Shown here: positions 21,368 through 32,565 of the stretch, piece after piece
Numbering within the stretch: position 1 is the first letter of the stretch
How the letters are laid out: every line of letters starts with the position of its first letter
From: Primula veris
Taxonomy: Eukaryota > Streptophyta > Magnoliopsida > Ericales > Primulaceae
DNA: 64,000 bases
Direction: 5' to 3'
NCBI GenBank assembly: GCA_963682055.1
Contig: OY821742.1
Span: 30,041,060 to 30,105,059 of the forward strand
Translations under genes and position numbers: made by a program
Notes under the pieces: generated by a model
Seen by the model: the letters and a program-made list of their open reading frames with translations, nothing else
Told to the model about the DNA's origin: nothing
Database searches by the model: none

Positions 21368-23256
21368 TGTCACGACCCAAAATCCGTAAAACGAATATCG
21401 AGGCATGACCTTTTTTTAAAACAAAAGAAAGTAGAACCTGTTGGTACGAAATTAAAAAATTTAAAAGAAAACACTTACGAGCTAAAGGAACAATTAACGG
21501 ATAAATAAAAAGTTTGTCAAACGCGGCTACAAGTCAGGATTTATAAAAGCTAAAAATAACGAACGAATGAATTTGCCCGTAGGCTACAACCTCAAAAACA
21601 ATCTAAGTAAAAAGAAAGCAAAAGCCCGAACCCATGTGATGCCTTGCTAAAGCTCTTAACCATACGCCTCAACCTAAGTTGTACCTGAAATACAAAATTG
21701 TAACGGTGAGTCCCACGCACATAACTAGACGGGACGGCACCACAAATACCGTCACTCCATCCCATAAATGCAAGAGCTCACAAATTCTACAACTACGATA
21801 TTCGACGTATAAAGAGAAATATAATGACATTCTACAACTACGATAAATAAAATAAATTAAATAACATCAACACACAACTATAGCATACATGGACCTCTCA
21901 CGCCACCTATCCCAGTCCGTAAGGTAGGTCATTCCCTATCCCTTCGGCCGTCTTATGTCCCCGGAATTAGGGAGAGACATAGACCATTGCAACATAAAAG
22001 TAGATTTATAGTGCGCACTTGGACCTCTCACGCCACTCGTCCCAGTCCGTAAGACGAGTCATTCCCTATCCCTTCGGCCGTCTTATGCCCCCGGAATTAG
22101 GAAGAGACATAGACCATTGCTAACATAAAAGTAAATATAGTGCACACTGGGACCTATAACGCCACTCGCCCCGGTCCGTAAGACGAGTCATTCCCTATCC
22201 CCTCGGCCGTCTTCTGTCCCCGGAATTAGGGAGAGACAGAGACCATTGCCACTACAGCTAAATCACAAGGCCTCGGCCAATAATATAAAATCATTCAAAT
22301 AACACCATCTCATACGTATAAATATTAAGGCCTCGGCCAATAATATTATACTATTCAACTAACATAACTCATACGTCACTTAACGTAATACAACATAAAC
22401 CATAATCATAGATGCTAGATTCACAACTAGCCAATCACTTCAACGACATAAAAACCCATTCAGGAATTTTAACAAACACCTTGTATGCATAAACTACAAT
22501 CCATCTATATTCAACAATAATTTACCCAATTCTATCAAAAACCATAATAACTCATAATCAACGCTTAAAACATGCAAACCCATCCATAATCTCATTAATT
22601 CAAAATTAATTAGTCTCAAGTCTCAAATTCTACAATTCAATTAATGGAATTAAAAATACAACAACTAAACCCCAATTATCAATTTAAGAACATAAATAAT
22701 ATAAAAGGCAAAAACCCCCAATTTATAATGAACGTAAAACCTAATCCTAACATACACCCTCGTCTAGTCGCTATGGATAACCCCCGTTACCTTAGAGCGT
22801 AGTGGAGATGCTTCTGGTATGAACCCGCTAATGGTGGCTTCCTCTTCTTCTTCTTCTTCTCTTTTCTCTCTTTTTCTCTCTTTTTCTCTCTTTTCTCTCT
22901 TGGCTGATTTTTAGGTTTTAAAGCATTGAAAAGTGGGCTGATTTTAGGTTTAGAAAAAAACTGTTTTTACAAAGTTTGTGGAAGCGAACTATTTGGTCCC
23001 CAAAGTTCTAAAAGCTAACTTTTAATCCAAATTATTGTTTTACTACTCAAAAATAACAAATCTTTAGAAACAAATCTATTGGGTCCTTTTTATTAGTAAA
23101 ATTAGTAACAGGTTTTTAAAATAAAGTTTTTCGGAAGAGTTTCGGTTTTTGGCTAAAAATTTGTCGAGTGACCGGTTTTTGGTAAAATTTGAATAAAACG
23201 TTTTTGGATAAATTAAATCATAAATAAAATTACTTATAAAAATTCGGGATGTTACA
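21368..23256 (-). mobile_element. 3' LTR of the 9.1-kb retrotransposon (copy 1)
   Basis: 1889 bp, from TGTCACGACC to GGGATGTTACA on the plus strand. It contains a three-unit repeat (21891-22250), a two-unit 60-bp repeat with AAGGCCTCGGCC (22267 and 22327) and a CTT/CTCTTTTT-rich tract (22840-22900). It differs from the 5' LTR at, for example, the end (GTTACA versus GCTACA) and CACCTATCCC versus CTACCTACCC. Confidence 0.92.
21891..22250 (+). repeat. three tandem units of about 130 bp inside the LTR
   Basis: Units start at 21891, 22021 and 22150. Each has GGACCT, CAGTCCGTAAG or CGGTCCGTAAG, TCATTCCCTATCCC, TCGGCCGTCTT, CCCCGGAATTAG and GACCATTGC. GGCCGTC and CCCCGGAATTAGGGA add short GC-rich pieces to an AT-rich LTR. 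The same array is in the 5' LTR (29140-29499), in the solo LTR (about 45107-45470) and in copy 2. Confidence 0.85.
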
Positions 23257-23274
23257 ACTAACCCTCCTTAAAAG
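23257..23274 (-). promoter_or_regulatory. polypurine tract of the 9.1-kb element
   Basis: On the minus strand CTTTTAAGGAGGGTTAGT stands directly before the 3' LTR start TGTAACATCCCG. AAGGAGGG is a normal plus-strand primer for plant gypsy elements. Confidence 0.75.
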
Positions 23275-23598
23275 AATTTCGTCCCGAAATTTTCTCTCTA
23301 AACAACTATACCCAGAAATGATAAACGTACAACAAGACCATAAGAATTTAAACGCTCGTGTCATAATAAAAATAAAATAAAATATGCAGGGTTCACAACC
23401 CGTAACAACTCCACAATTCATAACTCAAGTACATGACCAACATGTAAGAATCTCAAATAAGGTAAACACTTATATATAATATTAAACAGGATAAAGGACA
23501 ACTACTCAACAACTCCAAAACGTCCCCAAGACTCAAAGTACGGGTCTTTCTAGCAAACTAAACTCTAATAAAATAAACTCTCAACCCAGACTCGGGGG

Positions 23599-25565
23599 TG
23601 TCACACGGCTGAATAACACGTGTGGCGGCACGTGGTAAACAAAGCCTAAATGAAATAATTATTAAACACTCGCTAAATAACTCATTAAATTAGCTCAAAT
23701 TTCTAGCAAAAGTTTCATTAAATAGAATCTCGAAAATTATGTTCATTACAAGAAGTTAATCTCTTACAACTAAAATTAAAAATGTAATCACAGCGGAATT
23801 TAACACATAATCTTAAAGGTCTGTCTGGTCCTCAAACTGACTCGATATCAACCCTACTTAACTGAAGCCTCACAATATATTATACGGGTCGAAAATAAGA
23901 TTTTTCCCTTTCAGTTTCTTGGAACATAATAACTTGTTTAATAAAAATTCCCAATGCATAAGTATTTAGAAATTACTTGAATATAAAAGATAAATAAACT
24001 TTTCACTTTTCTTTCATCAAAATTAAATCCATCGCAATAGTAATAACCAAATCTTTTTCTTTCTTTTTATGATAAAAGCAAAATGATAACATGTATATCT
24101 TAGAGTACCAAGCCCGATTGACTTCCTCAATCTCTTTACCGTCGATCTTTTTCTAAGGTGTATAAACCATACGTGCACTACGTAATTAAGGTCACCACAA
24201 CATGACGGCTGGGTCTATTCCTTAAAACGTTCCGTTTAACAAAACTATGTACAATTGCTAAGTTAACCGTTGAGAACTAAACTCTTTCGTTTAGTTGCCA
24301 ACGTCATCCCACTTTTCTCTTCCCCTTATTCGGGATTCTCCGTTGTACTTATTCTCATGGTCCCAAATACAAATCATAAGCAAATTATAAAATAATAAAT
24401 TTAGAAACCTTATACAGATACACTGTATATAACATTTATCTTTATAAGATACAAACTAGTTCTCTTTATACAGATCCATTGTATATAAATCACTTCTTCT
24501 TTTTCATTCTTTTCTTTCTTTTATTCACTTTGTTTTCGTAACAATATAAAAACAAGGTTTCCATATATAATTAGTACTTGAAAAATAATACTCATGAGCC
24601 TGTAAAATATTATCAAAAGTTGCAACGGAATATTTATAATAGCAAGACAAAACCCACTCACATAATATTAATCCGAAAGAACAGAAACATTTCTACAACG
24701 AATAATCTAGTGCTTAGCTTTCCACTAAACCTTTTCCCTTGCTCAACATAGGACTTTAATTCTCTCATATTTGTATACTTTCGTTACATACATATAATTT
24801 TAATACAGTAAAGGAGTATAGAATCTAATCAGGGAAATGCTACCTAGCTTTCTTTCTTTATTTGCACTAGTGTATATATCTATATTAACAAGGAAGAATT
24901 CATTATAGGGGCATGTATATGGCATGACAATTGGCTTAGCATTTATACTACAATTCTATACCAATTTATTACTTCCGTCTCAATTTCTCATGCAAGGTTA
25001 CCTCCTTAATAATTTACTAGCAACAGAAACTCTTTGAATACATGTAACATTATTTCTCCTTAAATATTCCACGCATAGTAGTTATAGGAATAAATACAAA
25101 CATCTCGTTATAGAAACCTCAAGATAATATTTACTATTCTTAATTGACATTTACTCTTCAGGCAAGGCATCAGTTTTATATATGAATACAATCAAATCAT
25201 GTCATTAATTATCTTAGTGAGGCATTCAAAGACCTATAACTTACACCATTATTCCTAATCATACGTTTATACATTTCAATATTTCTAACCGAAGTAAATT
25301 ACATAATTACTAGGCCCAATTCTTACCGGCTAATCCCTAAAAGTACTACCACGTATCAATCCATGGTAAATCCAATTAAATACCTTTAAATCCTTTAAAA
25401 CTCTATAGCTTTGATAACATGTAACCGTAAGGTCCTTAAATCACTTAAACAACTAAACATTAGTATTCTTACTTATGAAAACTAAATAGTCACATGAGTA
25501 ATTATTTAGAAGAATAAATATTCAAAATAAAAAAATAAAAAAAAATTAAATTGCGGGATTTTACA
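23599..25565 (-). mobile_element. second LTR-like segment nested in the internal region (copy 1)
   Basis: This 1967-bp segment starts TGTCACACGG and ends GGGATTTTACA on the plus strand. It is flanked on the right by CTCTCCACCACTTAAAGAAGTTTCGTCCCGAAAC. On the minus strand this is a polypurine tract plus the same conserved TTTCGGGACGAAAC block that precedes the outer 3' LTR (near 23280). It therefore looks like a 3' LTR of a related family with its own 3' internal end, not a solo LTR: the flanking 5-mers (GGGGG and CTCTC) do not match. The element may be a recombinant with two 3' ends in a row. Confidence 0.6.
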
Positions 25566-27787
25566 CTCTCCACCACTTAAAGAAGTTTCGTCCCGAAACT
25601 TTATTTCTTTAATAACTTGAAAGAAAAAAAAAAGGATAATGTTTCCGAATAATATTATATATGCTTTTTTTTTTTGACGTGATTAAATCAGCTCACATAA
25701 TTTTATTTTTTTATCAACCGGTCTCCAAAACAGTTACTTGTGTGTGCATGTAGCATAAACTATATAAAAGAAGTATAATAAAAGGTATCTTGGAAACTCA
25801 TTTGAGATTAAAATTACTAATAATAATATCATCATTATCCTTGTGAAACTTGAAAATTTATGATGGAAAAATACTAACGTAAATTCCTAAGGTCAAACTT
25901 TTACCACTTCCGATCGTTTATTATCTCATTACTTACCAAATTCTATAACTCTCATCAATCATAATTTCAAAACTCTATAACTCCTGTCTAGATAATTCTT
26001 AGTCCAAATTCTGATTTTAGTCATCATCAATGCTAATAACAAAGTGTACACCATGAAAGCAAAACACATGATGTAAGCTAATCTTTTAATTGGTAAAAAT
26101 AAGTAAATAAATTTGTTTCTACCATGTTTTTCCTTGAACTGATAATTAACCTCTGGGATGGTTCAAATCCAAGCAACTATTATTGATATTGATACCGTAA
26201 GATAACCAAACCTATTCCAAAACTTGTTTCCATATCGTTTTCCGAAACATTTATTACTTATACATCTATATCTATTTCATGTGTTTCCGCTGCACGCTCT
26301 GATAAAATAATAATAATAATGGTGTTAACCGGCCTAACATTGCATTTTGTTTCTAATTTATCAAACAATCCAGTTTTAGCATCTAGACCACCACCCAAAA
26401 ATAATACCAATCTCCCTTTATACCATGTTCTCTTAAACAAAACAATCTTTAATTAATAAGAAGCGCAAAACCTAATAATTTATATATAGTCCCAAAATAC
26501 CACTCCAAATTCACATGTAATACATGCTCTCAATCAAAGTGCAAGACCTGTTGAAACTTTGCAACTAATCCGACCAAAGAGATTTACTTGAAATAACTAG
26601 GACAACTATAATGCTAGTTCACTTATTATTAGAACACTGTAAACACAAATTAAATCTCAAGTTTGGATCCTAATTATAGCTTAAACATCTTTTACAGTGG
26701 TCAAACGAATTGAAAATAACCTAACGTATCATTTCATTGAAACTCTAAGCAAAAGTCGGCACTGAAAGGTAATCCATGGACAAGATTAAATTACAAAAAT
26801 TAGAAGAAACAACCATAATCGAGGTTCTCTTATAGTTGCCGAAAGCTTCAAAATAAATAAATATATCCTATCATGCACTTTTGTTTGTTAGTTACAAACC
26901 GCCGCAATAGTTAACTACATTTTTATTTATATATACCAAACCAGTGACTTCATTAACGTACAAACCATTACATAATAAGAAAATGTTTTAAAAACTTTGT
27001 CTCACCTATAATAGTTTACAAACTCAAACATTTCAACTTGTACAGGGGCATGCTACACCAGAAATATTTCTTAAGTTTTCAATAGTTAATCTTATAAAAA
27101 TAAGATCTATTAAAATTCCCTTATATCGACCTTGAATTTAGTACATATGAAATTAACTGTGTGTAATTCCTCTTAAATATGGACACCAAACCAACTCAAC
27201 TAAATTAACTCTTACATTATAGTATAGTCTTACATTATACAGTATCAAACGAGATTCTTCATGTAGGGACAATTAAGTTAGAACCTAAAATATCTAAGTC
27301 CACAGTTATCATTCTATCGAGTGAAGGAAAATAGTTGCTAAATGTGAAACATATATACAAAACACTAGCTTACAATCTAACCAAGAAAAATTTATAGTCA
27401 ATGTCTAAAAGAATAGAATCATGTTGTAAGGAAGAAATAAGTGCACAAACGACTTATAAAACTAATGAATTTAGGACACGACCTCACAAAACATAATTAA
27501 ACATTCATGTTTTCGAACTTATAAAATCTAACCAAATTTGCAAAGGCATCAAATTCCGCTAATCATACAATACAACATTCCGCACATTACGTGATAATCA
27601 CAAAACATGTAAATCATGATAAAAGCTCATTTTTCATGGTAATCATTTTATCAAGATTTCTAAGTTTCATAATTATAGATCACTGAAATACGAAGCCAAC
27701 GCTTCAAGCGGAATCAAATTCGGAGTAAAAACGAAGGAGTTACGAGCGTTTGAAGTTTAGCGAAAAACCGCAAAATTTGCCAGAAAA

Positions 27788-27960
27788 CGACCAATCGTTT
27801 TTGACAAAACGACCGGTCGTTTTTTGGTCCAGTAGGGTTTGAAAATTTCGACCGATCGTTTTTTGGTCCAGTAGGGTTTGAAAAATTCGACCGATCGTTT
27901 TAAGAAACGACCGATCGTTTTTTGGTCCAGTAGGGTCTGAAAAATTCGACCGATCGTTTT
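27788..27960. repeat. 39-bp repeats with palindromic core CGACCGATCG (copy 1)
   Basis: Cores occur at 27788 (CGACCAATCG), 27810 (CGACCGGTCG), 27849, 27888, 27908 and 27947 (CGACCGATCG). The spacing is 39 bases for 27810-27849-27888 and 27908-27947, with two shorter steps of 22 and 20. Between cores runs TTTTTTGGTCCAGTAGGGT. CGACCGGTCG is a perfect palindrome, and with its flanks (AACGACCGGTCGTT) it extends to 14 bases. The array is in the 5' part of the element, downstream of the primer site. Copy 2 holds the same array at 63903, cut by the window end. Confidence 0.85.
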
Positions 27961-28247
27961 TCTGCAGAAACTTATCGATACAAAAGCGTAAAATTACTCA
28001 ATACTTGTAAATCCCTTACAAGGAACATAGCACGCAACTACATCATTTTAGTCCACAACATTATTACAATCAACATCCATTCACATAAAATGCTCATTAA
28101 CACACAAGTTAATAATATGAAAACGCACTACGTAAAATCATCAACAACACAATTTTCACACTCTAATAGTACGCTACTACACACGTATGCAAACTTATAC
28201 CTCATACACATCATATAAATCTACACACGCATACAATCAACACAAAA

Positions 28248-28304
28248 ATGCGAGGGATAACCCATCACGATACGTTATCCTAAAGCACCCGAGCGTCCTC
28301 GCAT
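28248..28304 (-). other. nested inverted repeats, possible RNA hairpin in the 5' leader
   Basis: ATGCGAGG (28248-28255) pairs with CCTCGCAT (28297-28304). Inside it GGATAAC (28255-28261) pairs with GTTATCC (28274-28280). The two stems nest in one structure of 57 bases, about 300 bases after the primer site. Packaging or dimerisation signals of LTR elements often lie in such a place; that role is an inference. Confidence 0.5.
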
Positions 28305-28600
28305 ACTCTAGAATTCCACATCGCTAAGGTATTCCTTCACACATACCGACGAGAGGTCTACCCACTAGTTTGGCGAGCCAGGATCAACGAGCGTCCTCAT
28401 TGTCCCCAACTTGCCTCACATGTGGACTTTCTTTTCATCAACTACTACTAAATTATAGCTACATGTCTTAAGCTAAATGCAACCCCCCGTTTTAGAAAAA
28501 GTTTGAGTTTTTGGAAAAAGTTTTTGAAAAAAGCTACGATGGATCTTGGTCCAATGGTTACCCATCTTCCCGTCGTCCCAAAGTATACAAGAACCTAGTT

Positions 28601-28614
28601 AGCTCTGATACCAA
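28601..28614 (-). promoter_or_regulatory. primer-binding site, tRNA-iMet type
   Basis: On the minus strand TTGGTATCAGAGCT stands two bases after the 5' LTR end. TGGTATCAGAGC is complementary to the 3' end of plant initiator methionine tRNA, the usual primer of plant Ty1 and many Ty3 elements. Confidence 0.9.
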
Positions 28615-28616
28615 CT

Positions 28617-30505
28617 TGTCACGACCCAAAATCCGTAAAACGAATATCGAGGCATGACCTTTTTTTAAAACAAAAGAAAGTAGAACCTGTTGGTACGAAA
28701 TTAAAAAATTTAAAAGAAAACACTTACGAGCTAAAGGAACAATTAACGGATAAATAAAAAGTTTGTCAAACGCGGCTACAAGTCAGGATTTATAAAAGCT
28801 AAAAATAACGAACGAATGAATTTGCCCGTAGGCTACAACCTCAAAAACAATCTAAGTAAAAAGAAAGCAAAAGCCCGAACCCATGTGATGCCTTGCTAAA
28901 GCTCTTAACCATACGCCTCAACCTAAGTTGTACCTGAAATACAAAATTGTAACGGTGAGTCCCACGCACATAACTAGACGGGACGGCACCACAAATACCG
29001 TCACTCCATCCCATAAATGCAAGAGCTCACAAATTCTACAACTACGATATTCGACGTATAAAGAGAAATATAATGACATTCTACAACTACGATAAATTAA
29101 ATAAATTAAATAACATCAACACACAACTATAGCATACATGGACCTCTCACGCTACCTACCCCAGTCCGTAAGGTAGGTCATTCCCTATCCCTTCGGCCGT
29201 CTTATGTCCCCGGAATTAGGGAGAGACATAGACCATTGCAACATAAAAGTAGATTTATAGTGCGCACTTGGACCTCTCACGCCACTCGTCCCAGTCCGTA
29301 AGACGAGTCATTCCCTATCCCTTCGGCCGTCTTATGCCCCCGGAATTAGGGAGAGACATAGACCATTGCTAACATAAAAGTAAATATAGTGCACACTGGG
29401 ACCTATAACGCCACTCGCCCCGGTCCGTAAGACGAGTCATTCCCTATCCCCTCGGCCGTCTTCTGTCCCCGGAATTAGGGAGAGACAGAGACCATTGCCA
29501 CTACAGCTAAATCACAAGGCCTCGGCCAATAATATAAAATCATTCAAATAACACCATCTCATACGTATAAATATTAAGGCCTCGGCCAATAATATTATAC
29601 TATTCAACTAACATAACTCATACGTCACTTAACGTAATACAACATAAACCATAATCATAGATGCTAGATTCACAACTAGCCAATCACTTCAACGACATAA
29701 AAACCCATTCAGGAATTTTAACAAACACCTTGTATGCATAAACTACAATCCATCTATATTCAACAATAATTTACCCAATTCTATCAAAAACCATAATAAC
29801 TCATAATCAACGCTTAAAACATGCAAACCCATCCATAATCTCATTAATTCGAAATTAATTAGTCTCAAGTCTCAAATTCTACAATTCAATTAATGGAATT
29901 TAAAATACAACAACTAAACCCCAATTATCAATTTAAGAACATAAATAATATAAAAGGCAAAAACCCCCAATTTATAATGAACGTAAAACCTAATCCTAAC
30001 ATACACCCTCGTCTAGTCGCTATGGATAACCCCCGTTACCTTAGAGCGTAGTGGAGATGCTTCCGGTATGAACCCGCTAATGGTGGCTTCCTCTTCTTCT
30101 TCTTCTTCTCTTTTCTCTCTTTTTCTCTCTTTTTCTCTCTTTTCTCTCTTGGCTGATTTTTAGGTTTTAAAGCATTGAAAAGTGGGCTGATTTTAGGTTT
30201 AGAAAAAAACTGTTTTTACAAAGTTTGTGGAAGCGAACTATTTGGTCCCCAAAGTTCTAAAAGCTAACTTTTAATCCAAATTATTGTTTTACTACTCAAA
30301 AATAACAAATCTTTAGAAACAAATCTATTGGGTCCTTTTTATTAGTAAAATTAGTAACAGGTTTTTAAAATAAAGTTTTTCGGAAGAGTTTCGGTTTTTG
30401 GCTAAAAATTTGTCGAGTGACCGGTTTTTGGTAAAATTTGAATAAAACGTTTTTGGATAAATTAAATCATAAATAAAATTACTTATAAAAATTCGGGATG
30501 CTACA
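28617..30505 (-). mobile_element. 5' LTR of the 9.1-kb retrotransposon
   Basis: 1889 bp, aligned base for base in length with the 3' LTR at an offset of 7249. It carries the same three-unit repeat at 29140-29499. Its outer end reads GGGATGCTACA and is followed by the AAAGT target duplication (30506-30510). Confidence 0.92.
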
Positions 30506-30510
30506 AAAGT

Positions 30511-32565
30511 CATCCATATAGTATTTATTTACTAATAAACATATATATGGGATTTTAAACGATTCAGACATACCACGAGAATTTAGAGCAGATATCAGAA
30601 TGAGTAATTCCATGGCACTTTCACTAAATCGACCATTAATTTCCTGAATTTGTGAGTCTATTACCGCGTAAAATATATCAATCTAATAATAATGATCAAT
30701 AGTAAAATTATCTAGCTGATTACAAGCTCTTCCTTTTCGGTCAATATATTTAGCTTTCATATCAGGGATTTCAATATTGCGCTTTTGACAAAATACTACT
30801 ACACTTATGAGCAAATTGCCCCATTTATCATCCCTAATTGTTAAAGAAGTTTTTGTGTGGATGAAACGAGAGACATAGCACTGATAATGTCTTGCATATT
30901 TTTTTGTAAAGTTTGGCAAAGAGAATCTGCAATCTCATGATCATTTTCATAAGATGCAACACAAAAACAAAATTAAATGAGGTGATTGCATCATAGACGG
31001 AGTATGCATCCACTTATTGGGAGACATGTCCTTCATCAATAATATTTAATAATACAGTACAAGTTGGGCTAAACATTTTAATCAATCTACAAATTGCTTT
31101 CAAATAAGAACTCCAACGTGTATCCGCGGCCCTTTGTAAAGTACCTATTTGATTCAGTCCATTCCCAGTCTCAAGATCACCGGTTTCAATTAAATAGGAA
31201 ATTTCATCGGCATAGGCGTCTTTTAATTCATCAACACGTTTGCAAGATGAACCAACTATATTAACTACAAAAGTCAATTTGGAAAATAATTGGCTTACAG
31301 GAATAACAACTTTTGAGGCTGCCACTAAAGCAAGTTGTAATCGATGAGCAAAATAATGAACATAATAAACAAATGAACAATCTTTCATAATCAGTGCTTG
31401 TAATCCGTTGAACTCACCCATCATGTTACTAGCTCCATCATATGCCCTTGTCCTTGGATATTTTGAACATCAAGATTATGATAAGACAAAAAAATGAATT
31501 ACCTTCTTAACAGTCATCGCTGCAGCATCTTTAACATGAACAAGTCCAAAACATCGTTCGCAAATAAATCGTTTTTATCAACAAATCTTGATACCAATTA
31601 CATTTGTTCTTTTTATTTACTCATCTCGTGTTTCATCAACAATAAGACAAAACTTAGAATCACATATTTCTTCACGAATGATTTTTTTACTTGCACAGAA
31701 AACACATTTAAAATTTCCTTTTGAATTTTTCCAGAGATGTATTTTGCATTTTTTTGGGCACTATATATTGCATTAGAAAGATTTTCGTTTTCTGATTTCA
31801 ACACTTTAAGAAACTCTAAAAAGTTCCTTGATTTAGTGAATTCGGTCTTTCATCGTGACTTCTGAAAGGGCAAGCTTGGAGTGCTAGATATCGAACAACT
31901 TTGACTGAGCCCATAATTCTAAGTCAATTATTGACAATTTCAGTGGAGCTAAATCTGTCTAATACCTTTTCTATATGTTGTGGCTAGTTTATTAAGTTAT
32001 CGGCAGCTTGTTGCGCCTTTCTGTGAGTGGAATCAAGTTTATTTATGCCGTAATATTTTAGAAAATCGTAGTTTTTTTAATTACGTAGTTTATTCCACGT
32101 ATTAAATCCATCCACAATAAATGCTTTATTATTCGATTCCCCAAATGGCTTATTAAAAATAAAATACGGAAGACAAATTTTTTTATATTTTGTAGGAGAA
32201 TACTTTAACCAAGGGTATAAATCATACCACAAATCCTGAAATTTTTGATACTTTTTTTCCTATTAGAGTTGACGGATATTCTTTTATGTCAGGACGATAC
32301 GACTTACGTCTTATATAAGCCTTTCGTATTTCATCTTGTTGACTAATTGGATATTCCCATATTTGTTTTCATTTACCAGGATCAACCTCTAATGAATTGA
32401 TATCAATTGTTTCATATTCGGTCTTTCGAACTTCTTCTAAACTAATTACAGGGGTAGGATTGACATCGTTGATTGGTAATTCATACTCAAATTTACAGTT
32501 GGAACATTCTAAGTACTCCTTTTTGAGAAAAAACTATCAATCGTATTTGATTTTCGTTTTACCAT
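30511..32565 (-). pseudogene. hAT transposase, N-terminal and central part (TTF zinc finger, DUF4371-like)
   Basis: A start MVKRKSNTIDSFFSKRS at 32565 is typical of TTF-zinc-finger hAT proteins. Further on, YDLYPWLKYSPTKYKKICLP then YFIFNKPFGESNNKAFIVDG (about 32250-32110) is the TTF finger region. GEFNGLQALIMKDCSFVYYV and HYFAHRLQLALVAASK (31420-31300) belong to the catalytic region of this family, followed by GTLQRAADTRWSSYLKAI (about 31130). IDSQIQEINGRFSESAMELL (near 30650) leads to the retrotransposon insertion at MDDF. Stops and frame changes occur several times (for example soon after the start and near 30920 and 31480), so no full protein can be made. Confidence 0.8.

Larger units (their letters stand above)
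25566..28600 (-). mobile_element. non-coding internal region of the 9.1-kb element
   Basis: About 3 kb between the nested LTR-like segment and the primer site. All frames are broken every few dozen codons. The longest minus frame (26258-26440, 60 codons) has no retroelement motif. Near the 5' end are the 39-bp palindrome array and a hairpin, listed separately. The rest is AT-rich and carries no capsid zinc knuckle, DTG or YXDD signature. Confidence 0.65.
21368..30505 (-). mobile_element. complete LTR retrotransposon without gag-pol (non-autonomous, chromovirus-like)
   Basis: The element is 9138 bp and is oriented on the minus strand: 5' LTR 28617-30505, primer site 28601-28614, internal part 23257-28616, polypurine tract about 23257-23274, 3' LTR 21368-23256. 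Both LTRs are 1889 bp, start TGTCACGACC on the plus strand, end in TACA, and differ at fewer than about a dozen positions by eye, so the insertion is recent. The target duplication AAAGT is perfect. No gag, protease, RT or integrase motif is present, so it must have moved with proteins from another element. The LTR ends and the TTTCGGGACGAAA-type sequence beside the polypurine tract resemble Tekay/Del chromoviruses. It may be called a LARD. Confidence 0.9.

Noticed and set aside
23599..25565. Interpretation as a simple solo LTR
   Set aside because: Flanking 5-mers differ and a polypurine tract with conserved 3' internal sequence is attached, so it is not a stand-alone LTR.
27788..27960. CRISPR-like array
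   Set aside because: Repeats are palindromic cores with the same spacer sequence each time, in a plant retrotransposon; there are no unique spacers and no cas genes.
31494..31804. Short frames on the plus strand opposite the hAT transposase
   Set aside because: Shadows of the transposase region on the minus strand.
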